Below, one piece after another: positions 43,300 to 55,118 of a stretch of DNA of 64,000 nucleotides. The position numbers and the translations under genes are program-made. The notes beneath the pieces were generated by a model that did not search any database, had not been told where the DNA came from, and was given only the letters and a program-made list of their open reading frames with translations. This DNA is from Nemophila menziesii (lineage: Eukaryota > Streptophyta > Magnoliopsida > Boraginales > Hydrophyllaceae): contig JARWIR010000031.1 of the NCBI GenBank assembly GCA_029959085.1, positions 3,224,001 through 3,288,000 on the forward strand, read 5' to 3'. The stretch's first letter is position 1. The number at the start of each line of letters is the position of its first letter.

Positions 43300-43840
43300 C
43301 CTTCTAGTATCTTACTAGTAGATTGATGAGTCTACATCATGTATAACTATTGGGATAGTTATTTGATCACCTTAACTGGTATTATCTCTTAGATTTCAAG
43401 TATCGGGCTCGAAATCAATAACACCTAAATACGGTATACCACAAATTGTCCGTCTTGAACGAGGCTAATCAGCATAACCTTACTATGGATATCACCTAGA
43501 TTCTATTTTGTATCTGCATGTCATGATTTTGTAAGCAGTATACCCAACATACAAGAGATGTAGAGTCATGATATACCAGTACACGTAGTATATCAAAGTA
43601 TACTTACTTACCATGAGCATTGCGTCCATAGATACAACTCAAGATTAAGAGCATCTAATCCTTTAGTAGAAAAAATTTACTTTCGGGAACATGATTCTGT
43701 GTAAGTCCCTTTTATACATTTCCAGATTAACTAGTGAGGACTACTCTGGTGACGTACGCTTGCAACCTACATTTATGGTCAAGATCCAAAATGACCTGGA
43801 GGAAATCAAAGTGCCAAACAGTGATTAATTGGTCAAGAAG
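43300..43840. other. Unclassified stretch left of Copia element G
   Basis: AT-rich, no convincing ORF. It is continuous with 50119-50645 once G and one TATTT are removed. It may be part of an older element, but I recognise no domain. Confidence 0.3.
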
Positions 43841-43845
43841 TATTT

Positions 43846-44615
43846 TGTTGTGTTTTATCTGTATAAACTAGTAAAACAATATAAAAACTAATGCAGAAAA
43901 AAATTAAAAAAAATTAAAAAATAAATTTACTTGTCAAAACTCAGATTGGATCTGATGTCATTAAGGTATTTAGGCCACGTATCGGTAACATTCAAGATAC
44001 AACGCAAAACTATTCAAAAGAAACAGACACACAAATTTTTCAGAATTTCAACAAACTTAATAAAGCTACTTCTTTTCTATCCTTCTCTTATGATTTTCCA
44101 ATGCTTAATGTTTTAAAAACTGAATGAAGAAAACGTTCGAGTTGGCCAACTATTTATAGAAAATGAATAGGTGGCTATGCATCCATTAGAAAAGATCGTG
44201 AATTTAAAATTTGGAGTTGTGTACTTTAAATAAAATATATATTAGTTAGTAAAGGACATAACTATTGGGCCAAGCCCAATAGTAATGGATCCTTAGTATT
44301 TATTATACATTTACTATTGAGACAAACTCAATGTTAATACTAAGACTTGCACATGGAAAAACAACTACTGAGCTTCGCACAATTATTAAAAAAAAAAATC
44401 TTTCTTTCAACTTTACTATATATATATATATATATATATATGAACTATTTATTTATTTATTTTTCCTCCAAAGTTTCATGACTCAATTTCTTATTCAACT
44501 TCAAATAATTTTTTAACCAAGTGAATATATTACGTAGTCTTTACAGTTATACAAACGTATTGATCAAGTCATCGTCAACCTGGTCAACGATTGGGGAAAT
44601 CCCATTTAACCAACA
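43846..44615 (-). repeat. 3' LTR of G
   Basis: 770 bp; the minus strand starts TGTTGGTTAAATGGG. It pairs with 49322-50113 with many differences. It contains an AT microsatellite. Confidence 0.8.
44417..44441. repeat. TA microsatellite
   Basis: Uninterrupted TA dinucleotide run of about 25 bases inside the G 3' LTR. The 5' LTR has a shorter run near 49911. Confidence 0.9.
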
Positions 44616-44626
44616 GTCCCCACATG
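44616..44626 (-). other. Polypurine tract of G
   Basis: The minus strand reads CATGTGGGGAC, directly before the 3' LTR. Confidence 0.65.
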
Positions 44627-45341
44627 AATGGAAATTGACTAACCAACCTGGAAAAATATGCAAGAGAACTTTAAACGCAAGAAAGAGTGAGAGAGAAGCA
44701 TAGAATAATACTACGTCAAGAAAGGTAACTTTTTGCCTTGAACCTTTTCTAGTAATGGTTATCAGTTTTACTTGTTACACAGTGAACGTGAATCTTGAAC
44801 TGTTCAGATTTTGTGTAAAACAAGTCAATAGAACTTACATAGTATCCTTCCAAACATTATTTGGTTCTCACGGTTGTGTTTATTTACAACCCTAGACAAC
44901 TCCTGGTATTTCATGAATAACTATCGGAGAATTTTTCCTAAAAAAGATTCTCGTAGGACGGCCCTACACATGTTATTCATATAGGTGTCTCTTGTCGATA
45001 GTATTCTGCATTACTTTATCTTATATTATTGAAGATACAAGAATCGTTAAAAGTTTAACTTAACCTTCACTTTTACAAGTACCAATATTTAATTTTGTCC
45101 TAGGAATGGTTTGGGGAGGTCTCCCCATAGAGCGTCGCACCGAGTTGCAGTTTCATGATTCAGTTTTCCCTTTGAAACTAGATTGTGGGATCTCCACTCT
45201 GCCAGGTAGGGTTCCCCTTGACAATACTCACACTTTCTCTCTTTGTAGACCTTTGGTCAGTGGATCCAATATGTTATCCTTTGATCGAACGTAATCAATT
45301 GTGATAACTCCGTCAGAAATTAGTTTTCTAATACTATTGTG
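44627..45341 (-). other. 3' non-coding region of G
   Basis: About 700 bp between RNase H and the polypurine tract. It includes GATTGTGGGATCTCCACTCT and nearby phrases, but no supported ORF. Confidence 0.4.
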
Positions 45342-45600
45342 TCAACGATGTATGTGTGTAGACTTACCGTTATACATCTCGTATAGTGCCCTACCGACGA
45401 CACTCTGACTATCACAATATATGCAGATAGCTGACACAACTTGTGGCCAATTAGGAATATCCTCTAAGGAATTCCAAAGCCACTCGACTTCCTTAGCGTC
45501 TTTGTCTAAAGCTATAAACTTAGATAACATAGTGGATTTGGCTATGCACGTTTTCTTAGTGGATTTCCAAGACACGACTACTCCTCCTAAAATGTAGACG
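45342..45600 (-). pseudogene. RNase H remnant of G
   Basis: The minus frame [23 protein letters not shown] then [10 protein letters not shown] and [13 protein letters not shown]. It matches the Copia RNase H pattern (SWKS, ST-E-EY-AL, W-R-LL, CDSQSA). The usual glutamate after ST is lost (MLSKF). It is separated from reverse transcriptase by stops. Confidence 0.8.
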
Positions 45601-45816
45601 AATCCACTTATGTATTTTAAGTCTGTGGAGTCTAATATCCATCTTGCAATACTATATCCTTCTAGACAACTGGATATTCCGTGTACAACAACCCTTCATT
45701 CATAGTGTATCTGAGATACCTTACAACTTTTACAATAGAAATCCAACGGTTCTTCACCGAATAATGTGAAACCTACTTAGCTTGCGGTACATGAGTCTCC
45801 CAATAACCCAAGAGTA

Positions 45817-46670
45817 CTACAACTGGTTGATTGTACTATCAATGTTCTTAGGAAGATGTAAATTTATATCAACATGCGTCTTGACGATATTTGTGTCGCC
45901 ATTACTAAATTTGTTTAATACCTTCTCAATATAGTGTGACTGAGATAATTTAATACCTTCAGATGTTTGGACAATCTTGATACCCAAAATAACATCCGCA
46001 AGGCCTAGCTCTTTCATGTCAAACTTACTTGAAAGCATCCTTTTGGTGAATGTAATCACATTATTGTTACTTCCAATAATTAACATATTATTTACGTATA
46101 AACAAACAATGACTTACCCTGTCCCATTTTGTTTTACATAAACACATTTGACACACTCATTGATCCTGAAACCATTAGAGATCACGAATCTATCAAATTT
46201 TTCATGCCATGGCTTTGGTGCCTACTTTAAACCATATAAGGACTTAACAAGCCTACACACTTGCTTCTCCTCAACTAGAACTACGTAACCCTCGGGTTGT
46301 TCCATGTATATCTTTTCATTTAGTTCTCAATTTAGGAAATATGTTTTTACATCCATTTAATGAATTTTAAGATTGTATATCGAACCAATAGCAATTAAAA
46401 TTCAAATGGATGATATTCTCATGACTGGAGAATATGTATCAAATCCTTCCTTTAGACTATAACCTTTTACAACAAGGCGAGCCTTGTATTTTTCAATAGA
46501 CCCGCCCGTCTTTAGTTTCTTCTTGAATATCAATTTGCATCTGAGTGGTTCATTCCCAGAAGATAGATCCACTAATTCCCACGTCTGGTTTTGCATAACG
46601 GAATCTATCTCTCTTTTTACCGCTTAATTCCAGTAAGGGGCATTAGGGTTTGTCATAGCCTCCTCGAATG
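45817..46670 (-). pseudogene. Reverse transcriptase remnant of G
   Basis: The N-terminal part (46596-46402) reads [14 protein letters not shown], then [20 protein letters not shown] and [19 protein letters not shown], the typical Copia start of reverse transcriptase. The C-terminal part (46086-45817) reads MLIIGSNNNVITFTKRML, then FDMKELGLADVILGIKI, the stretch that follows the YVDD motif. YVDD itself has decayed to a Y-VNYW-like reading at its position. Confidence 0.82.
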
Positions 46671-46899
46671 TTTGCGGGTTTGTAATCTAGCATGTAAGTT
46701 AGAAAGTAAGGACCAAAAGACGTAGAAGTTCCCATCCACTTACTTCTTCTTGGTTATTCTTTATTTTTGAATGATTCTTGATCTTGCCTTTTGGTTGAAA
46801 TGATTCTTGATCTTGCTCTTTTCGAATTGCATCGTGTGTTCTTTTTAAGGAACCGGATTCTGGTGCGGTCTTGTGCTAAAAGGTTATTTCAAAGAAACG

Positions 46900-47593
46900 T
46901 GCATCGAAACACCGTATTGACGTAAATGTCAACATGACAAGATTTTTGTACAAGGAATATATATGCGACACTGTTGTAAGAATATCCGATAAATATGCAA
47001 TCCTATTTAACCATTTTGGGAGCAAGGATTGCTACCTTTGCCAAGCATCCCCATACTTTTAAGTATTTGAAGGAAGGTGGTTTTCCTTTCAATAATTCAT
47101 AAGGAGTTTTATCTACCTTCTTGTGTGGTACCTTATTAAGGATGTGTTTTGCGGCGAGAAAGCCTCTCCCCACAAGTTCTGTTGTAACCCTGAGTTAATA
47201 AGCAAGACATTCATCAATTCCTTCAACATGCTTGCGCTCAGTAATCACGTTTTGTTGAGAAAAATAGGGGTCGTGGTTCGATGAATGATTCCATTTTAGC
47301 GTAAAACTCCTCGAAAGGAGACACATATTCTCCTACCCTATCTGTATTAAGATTCTTAATCTTTTTATTTAGTAGATTCTCAACTTCATTTTTTATTGCT
47401 TAAATGATTCTAATGCCTCATCCTTACTTTGAAACAAGTATATTTGACAGCACTTTGTACAATCGTCAATCAAAGTTATGAAATACTTTTTCCCACTTTT
47501 AGTTTGCACAAATTTTAAGTCACAGATGTCACTGTGAATTAACTCTAAAGGTGCCAAAGTTCTTTCTATATATTTAAATGAGGTTTTGGTTAA
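46900..47593 (-). pseudogene. Integrase remnant of G
   Basis: The minus frame around 47240-47000 reads LMNVLLINSG, then NLWGEAFLAAKHILNKVPHK, DKTPYELLKGKPPSFKYLKV and WGCLAKVAI, matching the C-terminal part of Copia integrase (the A-Y-LN--P...P-E---G-KP------R-FGC pattern). The frame is broken before and after. Confidence 0.75.
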
Positions 47594-48540
47594 TTATGAC
47601 TCGACACATGCTTCACACTCCTTTTGAGAATTGAAATTCACATTAGTTAATAACCCGACGTTTACTAACATATTTATTGAACCAAAATTAACATGTCCTA
47701 ATCTATCGTGCCATAAATTAGGTGAGTCAAGCATATAAAAACAATCAGAATTTTCAATCATTTCTTTTTCGGATACATTTTTTGTAGGTACTACGGTCAT
47801 TACATTTATCTTAAACAGACTGTTGCATAGGTACCCTTTTCCTACATACATTTTATTCTTAGTTAAACGTATCAGCTACAAATACAAGTTTAAATCCAGC
47901 CTTGCTAAGCAAGGAACCGGAAACTAAGTTCTTGCTAATGAATGGAACATGCTAGATATTGTTCAAGGTCAGCTCTTTCTCGAAGGACATCTTCATCACA
48001 ATCTTTCCAGCGCCTTGAACCTTTGAGGTGGCGGAATTTCCCATATACAAGATTTCTTGATTTGTAGCTTTCTTGTAGTTTTTGAACACATATTTGTCCG
48101 AGCATACTTATTAGGTTAATGTAGTGTCTATCAACCATGTTTTTGGGTTGCTGACGAATTTGACTTCTGAGACTGTTGCCACCAGATTCAAATCGTGAAT
48201 GCCATCAGATATCTTAGTCACATACAACTGACCACCCTTACCTTTCTTTTGGTTTCCTTTAGACTTTTTGTTTTGACAGTCTGTTACACGATCTCCATGC
48301 TTTCCACTGTTGCGACGATCCCCGTTGAATCTTGCACTTGTTGTTTTGGTTAGTCTTCCCTTGTTTCACAAAATTTGCCGTGGATTCATATGATCGAGGG
48401 TTAGTTTCCTTTTCAGGATTCGGTTGACTTCCTCAATTCTTGACCTTACAATAAGATGTTCAAGACTTGTCTTTTTACGTTTCTGCTTGAGGTAGTTCTT
48501 GAAACTATTATACAACGGGGTAGCTTTTCCACAAGAGCGC
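47594..48540 (-). pseudogene. Protease and GAG-pre-integrase remnant of G
   Basis: 47851-47594 reads CNSLFKINVM, then LWHDRLGHVNFGSINMLV and CEACVES, the GAG-pre-integrase domain with the start of the integrase zinc finger (H-H, C-C). Further upstream, short frames around 48138-47935 lie where protease should be, without a readable catalytic triad. Confidence 0.7.
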
Positions 48541-49132
48541 CAACCTAGAAAGGCTCTACAAGATTCATACCCGCAGTGCTCAACTCATGAAGAATCAACT
48601 GGTATTGTTTTACTTGAGGTCTTGAATCCACCATCTTGAATTCAAGGAACCTACCGATCACAAATTTCATTGTGCCGGCTTCTTCAGTCTTGTATTTCTT
48701 CTCAAGAGAATCCCATAGTTGCTTGTCAGTTGTCATGGTGCATTACACATTATATAAGGAATTCTCCAAATAGTTTAGAATGTAATTCTTACATAAGAAA
48801 TCAGCATGCTTCCAAGCATCAACTACGTTGTATATATCTTTGTCTGGATTGGATTCTATTTCCGATGGATCTTCCTTTAGAAATTTTTCCAAGCTTAGAG
48901 TGGTCAGGTAGAACAACATCTTTTGCTGCCACCTCTTAAAGTCAAAAACATTGAACTTTTCAAGCCTATCGTCTGATCCAATGGGTGTTGGTGTGGGTAC
49001 ACGAACTTCTGTTCTTGATTTTGTAACCCGTCTCAAGTTGATTTTCACTTTGTTCAGTATTTTTCTCGATATTCTATATGAAGCAGAAATATGACGTTTG
49101 TAATTGATTAATTTTCTAGTATGTATACACAA
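48541..49132 (-). pseudogene. gag remnant of G (UBN2-type)
   Basis: Two frames, 49132-48743 and 48736-48545, separated by a short break. Motifs: KFNVFDFKRWQQKMLFYLTT, then DAWKHADFLCKNYILNYLEN, SLYNV, LWDSLEKKYKTEEAGTMKFV and RFLEFKMVDS. This is the typical plant Copia gag. The zinc knuckle lies in a broken region. Confidence 0.82.
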
Positions 49133-49321
49133 GCCTAGAAGTTAGAATAATAGAAAAGAAATAGAATGTAATATTCATGTTTTGTATACACAGACCCACA
49201 AATTTTGCAAAAGTAAAGTTCATAAAACAAAAAGAAGACATTTTCTAGTTTATACAACGTGAATCATAAATACCGAAAACATTATCTGGTTTATACAACG
49301 TGAATTATAAATACTTTAAAT

Positions 49322-50113
49322 TGTTGTGTTTTATTTGTATAAACTAGTAAAAATATAAAAACTAGTGAAAAAATGAAATAAAACGTAAATTAATAAATAA
49401 ATTTACTTTTCGAGGCTCAAATTGGATCTGATATCTTTAAGGTATTTAGGCCACGTAACGATGTCGTACGTTTGTTGGCTTCAACCTCCAATATGCAATT
49501 AAAAACTATTTAGAAGAAATGGACACACGAAGTCTTCAGAATTTCAACATACTCAATTAAGCAGCTTCTTTTCTATCTCTCTCTTATGGTTTTTTAATGC
49601 TTAATGCTTCAAAAAATGAATGAATAAAATGTTTAAGTTGGCAAACTATGTATAGAAAATGAATAGGTGTCTAGTCATCCATTAGAAAGTGTTGTGACTT
49701 TAAAATTTGGAGTTGTGTTTTTTAAATAAAATATATGTTAGTTGGTAAAGGACATAACTATTGGGTTTGACCCAATAGTAATGGATCTTTAGTATCTATC
49801 ATAAATTTACTATTGGGTCAAGCTAAATGTTAATACTAAAACTTGCACATGAAAAAAAACAACGACTAGGCTTGGCCCAAAGGTAAAATAAAAAAAATTT
49901 CACCTTTACTATATATATATATAAACATATAAATAAATAAAACTATTTATTTTTTTATTTTTTTCTGAAATTTCATGACTCAACTTCTCATTTAACTTCA
50001 AATAATTTTTTACCAAGTGAATATATCACGTTTGTATTTACAATTTGATAAACATATTAATAATTTCATTTTCAACCCGGTCAACACTTGGGAAAAATCT
50101 CATTTGACAAATA
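49322..50113 (-). repeat. 5' LTR of G
   Basis: 792 bp. Its 5' tip has decayed from TG to TA (TATTTGTCAAATGAG on minus, against TGTTGGTTAAATGGG in the other LTR). This placement gives the perfect TATTT duplication. Confidence 0.78.
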
Positions 50114-50118
50114 TATTT

Positions 50119-50645
50119 ATGATATGAATATATCAAGGGAATGACCTACAACATGTGTGCCGCCATCCTGACAGTATATCGTGTCCTTGTACTCAAAATA
50201 TCAATTTGTCTTATACTATGACATTACTTATGACGAACATTGTGTTTGGTCTTAGACATAATGACTTCATTACCTACTTGTATTTGTCCCTTCAAGTGAA
50301 AAGTCATTGTTTTTAGAATATAATTTCAAACAAATCCTCCATTGTAAATTATGATTCCTTGACCCTAGGGCCCCTGCAGTAGCTATCTCTTCCACTAATA
50401 CTTTGTACTCAGACATGTGTGATGATTCCCTGTTACGAGATGTAGATGTCTTCTTTTCTAGGGATAATACCCCTCGTTGGTCTTAACGTAGGGGGTAGAG
50501 TGAACCAAATCTTCATCTTAGTTTTGGATCAAACCAAATAAAATGTTCTTTAACAAATAAAGTCTCGAACCTCTTATTGTCTTCGAGAATATTGCTCTAG
50601 GAATAGAAATTAGGGTTCCAGGAGAGATAAGTAATTTTTGTGTTG
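50119..50645. other. Unclassified stretch between G and H
   Basis: Continuation of 43300-43840. AT-rich, no supported ORF, no recognised repeat ends. It is a host or old-element target for both G and H. Confidence 0.3.
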
Positions 50646-50650
50646 TACAT

Positions 50651-52204
50651 TGGTGGTTCCTAGGGTGTTATAAAATAATGCGATAAAAATAAAGGATCCA
50701 CAAACCGCAAGTGTACGGTTGTCCAAGTAATAGTACGATAAATCGGGTTTCGTTCTCAAGGATTGAACTGGTATAACTCAAGTGTTCAATGAATAAGTAG
50801 TAGTAATTGCTAATATAGAAAATAAAATATAAAAGATATTTGTTTGGTTTCGAGCTACTAAACTACGAGACGCAAAGAAACAAATTACGGAAAATAAATA
50901 CTAAAAGATTAAGACACGGATATGAGCTATAATTGAGTCTCGCTAGGGTTCCACCTAAACTTACATAATTAATGCTTTCAATAAGGGCATAACTAATATT
51001 TCTATATTAGTCGGGGTTCTAATATCTCCTAGCCCCTTGTCGGGTGGACCTAGGAGCTATCCTAAAGTACTATAAACCCCTGTATGGGCGAATATGACTC
51101 TGTGGATGTAGTGTATTTACCTCTTTGGCTATGTATCTAGTTAAGCCTGTCGTTCAATAATGGACATTACACGGATATTACCTAACTCTGTAATCAAACC
51201 CCCCTGTCGGATGATCACTTCACCACTAAAGTGAATAGCCTAATTACTATAACCTATTTCTAATTAGCTAGGTCAGAAATAGTAAATAAGAACAAAACAA
51301 TATCCAATATAAAATACCTAATTCAAATTAAACTAGAAACTATTCCCAAATTGAAATACATTAATTAAGTAAATTAGGATTCATCCCATTACGCGATTCT
51401 CAAGAATGTAAGGTTTAGCTCATATTAAAAGTAAAAACAGAAAAAAAAAATTAATAATATACATGTTACTAATAACATAAATAAAATAAAAATCTAGATA
51501 GAGGAATGACTTGAGCTGTTGTTGGAGGAAAAGGATTCTCCAGCTCCTGCTCTTGCTTCTGCCTCTTGACGCTCTCTCTAAGGATGATTTAATTTTAAGG
51601 TTTAATGGGAGGTACTGAATAATGAGGTCTAAAGGATCTTATATAGTTCTTAAATTCATATTATGTCTAAACATGGGCTTAATTAAGTAATTAAAAGCCC
51701 AAGTCCAATTGGTAATTCCCGTAACTGCTGTACATCCCGTAGTAAAATGATTGTAACTTTTGCGTATCAACTCCAAATCGCCTCATTCCAAATGAAAAAT
51801 CTTCCTAACTCAAATATTCAACCTCCTTATTTCACAATCCAAAGGATGAATCAGTGCCTAAGTCGCCCGAAAACAGCAATTAGTAACATCCTTCCAGATT
51901 TGCACCTTTTCTAGTCAACTCTTCAGCATTTCTTTTCTTGCCTTTGACTCTTCCTCTTGATCTAAGACTTTAATTCTCACTTCTTGTCCTTATCTTGGTG
52001 CTCCATAGCATCCATGAACCTAAGAAATTTATACTAAAAACAAAGAAATTAACGCACAAAAGCTTTAAAACGCAAATAATACAATTCCATGGGGAGAAAA
52101 TGCATTATAACCAAATAAGCTTAAAAGTCTATAAAATAAGTCAATTAATCACCTAAAATGATGTCTCCTAAGGGTTTATATTTAGAACAGGAAGGGAGAC
52201 ATCA
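50651..52204 (-). repeat. 3' LTR of H
   Basis: 1554 bp. The tip TGATGTCTCCC is at 52204, next to the polypurine tract. It shares the inverted repeat at the tip and LTR-body phrases with F. Confidence 0.9.
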
Positions 52205-52222
52205 AGACCCCAAACTCAAACA
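52205..52222 (-). other. Polypurine tract of H
   Basis: The minus strand reads TGTTTGAGTTTGGGGTCT, directly before the 3' LTR. Confidence 0.8.
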
Positions 52223-52637
52223 TTTGTCGTCCCGACAAAGTAAAACAAAACAGAGTTCCAAGGTAAGAAGCAGCATGCTGAAAAAGCAAAACTCAAAATA
52301 AATTTCATATAGTATAACCTAAGAACTAATGCACACATACACCTATCATACAAAATAAAACACATAAATAATATCAATCCAAAATTAGTTTCACAATGCT
52401 AGAAGGTTACACTTGATACTTAGCTCGAGATGGGGGATATAGGGTGTTCATAAGTCCTTACTTGCTTTGAACGTTCCACTTAACTTACTCCCTATCAGAA
52501 AATATATTATTCCACTATATTCCAAGAAATCACGAGGCCTTTACGGTTTTAGCGTAGGATTAAGGACGGTATGGTACATTTGGATAATGAAAATTGAGCT
52601 TTTGGCTCTCTCCTCACTAGCCTTCAACAAACTGTCC
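52223..52637 (-). other. 3' untranslated region of H, last part
   Basis: Non-coding. It aligns with the A tail (minus strand GTGAGGAGAGAGCCAAAAGC). No gene is seen. Confidence 0.5.
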
Positions 52638-52999
52638 CGAGCTTGAGTTTACACTCACATATGATCTCACTCATTCGACGCACAAATTTAGCATCCCCAA
52701 AATTAACCTAACCTATCAATAAGATTACAAAAATATTCCTTTACCGTTTCTTTTATTTCTTCATTTATTCAATCTTTTTTGTAAGTTAAACATGACATTC
52801 TTTTTAATGTGAATTGTCATGCTAACTTATTTTCTCAATTTCTTTTTTCTTTCTTTCTTTTTCTTTTCTTTTATTTTATTTTCTTTTCTTTTCAGAAATT
52901 GGCAAAGGAAATTACAATAAAGTGCATAATCATTTAAGCACATCACAAATGTACCCAACAAATGTAATAACATATTCCCTCACCTCAAACTCAAGCTCA
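52638..52999 (-). other. Nested long-range stem in the H 3' untranslated region
   Basis: On the minus strand the outer arms TGAGCTTGAGTTT (52999-52987) and AAACTCAAGCTCG (52650-52638) pair over 13 with one G-U. The inner arms CTTTGCC (52907-52901) and GGTAAAG (52745-52739) pair over seven with one G-U. They enclose a purine-rich run (pyrimidine-rich on plus, 52840-52893). Confidence 0.68.
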
Positions 53000-53585
53000 A
53001 TGACAACTAGTCTTAAGCAATCTTGATTCAAGTGCGAGTCATATGGTATAGTCCTAACATCTGAAGGATAAGCTTATAATATGGCTTAAAAAAAAAGGCT
53101 TAAAGGCTCAAAAAAAATGGGGCTAAGAAGGATATAATTAATCACGGGTTAGAAAGCTAAAAAGGTCTCAAGTGGCTATCAAAGAACTGCCTCTATCATT
53201 TTCCTAGTTACATAGTTTCACTCCATTTTCACATCTAGTTCATAATTAAGTGGGTTCTCTACTCATTCAGATTTCATGTTCTACACACCACTCATTCTCA
53301 CTAAGTACGAGCTTACTTCTTTTGCATTGTTCATTAATTTTTCTATCAATCATCTAGTGTTTGCATGCATTCAAGGTGCGTTTTACATTAACTCCTAAGA
53401 TCTACTATTTTCTATCATAAATTTACAAAAAGTATGCTTATGGGGACATTCAACAAACTCTACAGTCATATCATTCCTTAACCTAATTTTTATTTAATTT
53501 TAAAAAAAGAATCAAAAAACAAAGTAAAAACTCATAACAAATAAAATTGGGATGAGGCAACGAACCCCACCCCAAACTCAAAAAT
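53000..53585 (-). other. 3' untranslated region of H, first part
   Basis: Non-coding, related to A 30285-30828 (for example the shared GTGTAGAACATGAAATC-like and GCGAACATAGGTAATTG-like phrases, read on minus). No gene is seen. Confidence 0.5.
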
Positions 53586-53605
53586 GAGTCGTGTCGCTAC
53601 GACTC
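53586..53605 (-). other. Post-ORF3 hairpin of H
   Basis: The minus strand reads GAGTCGTAGCGACACGACTC. The stem is seven perfect pairs; the loop is altered from that of A. GAGTTTGGGGTGGGG follows on minus. Confidence 0.75.
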
Positions 53606-53689
53606 GAAAAAAATCTGAAATCAAATAAAAATAATCTACGCTACTAAATGAGAAAAGGGAGAAGGAAGCATATATGGGTCGGCACTAGG

Positions 53690-53945
53690 CCGATTATATG
53701 TGGTATTGCGTCGAGGTTGTGAAATCTTCTAAGTCACGATGTATAGGTCATACACCGTGGAATTTGTCTTCTGTAAAGTGCGCTTCATCAACTCGAACTC
53801 ACGTCTCCTCTAATTAATCATCTCCTCCAAGCCTTCTAAATCATCACATTCTCTACATAAATCTTCCTTCAACACCCACTTTCTTTTCTCTTCATGTTCT
53901 TTGTACCTTTTCCAACCTTCTTGGTCGTCTCTGATGACCCCAAAC
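53690..53945 (-). pseudogene. Short coding remnant in the ORF3 position of H
   Basis: A minus-strand reading with charged, helix-like text (GWKRYKEHEEKRKWVLKED, CDDLEGLEEMI, stop, RRREFELMKRTLQ). It lies after a GAGTTTGGGGT motif, where ORF3 begins in A. It may be the coiled-coil end of a shortened ORF3. There is no recognised domain. Confidence 0.35.
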
Positions 53946-54326
53946 TCCAAGTTTCAAGAACTCCCAAAGTGTAGGATGATATTTGTGACTTTTGGTATTC
54001 TTGAAGGTGTATGGACATGAATTATGGTGCGTTCTGAGCTGGGTTATGGATATCTCAAGGTTTGGGAAAGGTTTGACGGATAACTTAAGCTTTCGTGAAG
54101 AAAAAAATTGGATTAAACTCTGAATTTTGTGGTGTTTTGGAAGGACTTATGGCATTATTGAATGTTTGGATGATGTTTGGAGGGAAGGGTTTATGATATT
54201 TTGGTGTTTTGATGGTAGGTTTCAGGTATTTAAAAGCTTGGGTTCGTATTTCATCTTGTTTCTAGTATGAGAAGCTAACACGCAAAATTCTGCGTCCTAG
54301 AATTAATTTTTAATGGTTTTCGCCGA

Positions 54327-54675
54327 GAGCTGAGCGGCATGCCGGCCATAAGGCCGGCTTGCCGGTCGCGAACAATTATCTCCCCAACATCTAGATCTTA
54401 AAACGCTATGCGGTTTAGACTCAAAGATCACCTGATCTCGACATTTTAGCGCAAAGATATGACTCACCGAAGTTTGCTCTGATTCTGTCCAGATTTTCCA
54501 GAGCGGGCCGGCATACCGCTCAGATGACCGGCTAGCCAGTCCCAGACCGTGTTGAGGTTTGCGCCCATGGTTTTGCCTATTTGCTCTCGACATTGGACCT
54601 GATTTTTGCAACCGTGTGAAGTTAATACGGGCGTTTTCTGCCGGTAAGCCGGTCCCAGTGGTAGATTTTATTTTC
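54327..54675 (-). repeat. Palindrome spacer of H (CCGG type)
   Basis: Contains CGGCATGCCGGCC near 54336, GGCCGGCTTGCCGG near 54352, GGCCGGCATACCG near 54507, ACCGGCTAGCCAG near 54527 and GCCGGTAAGCCGG near 54640. CCGTGTTGAGG and CATGGTTTTGCC phrases are interspersed. It is the same family as D1 and B. GAGTTTGGGGT (minus strand) flanks it near 54730 and 53945. Confidence 0.78.
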
Positions 54676-54887
54676 TTTTCTTTCCTTGACACCGTTTAAA
54701 CAGCCAGAAACTCCATCTCATGCCTGCTTAACCCCAAACTCAAGGATTTTAAGACCTGCAAATCATCAAAAGTACTACCACCTTTCTCATTTCCTAAAAT
54801 TATACACTAATACTATGAAATTTAAAGACATAAAAGCGAATTAAAACATGGGTTGTCTCCCAAGAAGCACTTTTGTTAATTACGTCT

Positions 54888-55109
54888 TTAAGTTCGACGT
54901 GTTACCTTCCATGAAGATGGTATTGATTCCTTTGCGGTTCTCCTCCACTTAAATTCGCCTCTTCCTTGATGAAAAAGCTTTAGAACCTTCCCCCTTATAA
55001 TTTTATTCAATCTATCTCTGAAAAGGGGTGGGTAAGTACCTCGTTTCGCCTTCTTACTTTCACGACGAAACTCATTCTCCACCACATGATAGTAGATGAC
55101 CGTCCTCAA
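54888..55109 (-). pseudogene. Repeat of the gag-linker end in H
   Basis: A 73-codon minus frame: RRESKKAKRGTYPPLFRDRL, then GEFKWRRTAKESIPSSWKV. The first part repeats the end of the preceding ORF (HRESKAARKSTYPPHFKDE), so a segment of this region is duplicated. It is followed by the post-pol block (minus strand TTGGGAGACAACCCATG). Confidence 0.45.
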
Positions 55110-55118
55110 CGGTATAAG

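Larger units (their letters stand above)
43846..50113 (-). mobile_element. Element G, decayed Ty1/copia retrotransposon
   Basis: 6268 bp on the minus strand with LTRs at 49322-50113 (5') and 43846-44615 (3') and a perfect target duplication TATTT (43841-43845 and 50114-50118). In transcription order: gag, protease region, GAG-pre-integrase, integrase, reverse transcriptase, RNase H. This is the Copia order, with integrase before reverse transcriptase. All genes carry stops or frameshifts. No standard tRNA-Met primer site is visible beside the 5' LTR. Confidence 0.88.

Noticed and set aside
54303..54692. 129-codon minus frame in the H spacer
   Set aside because: Low-complexity product of the palindrome repeats, unlike any gag or ORF3 text.
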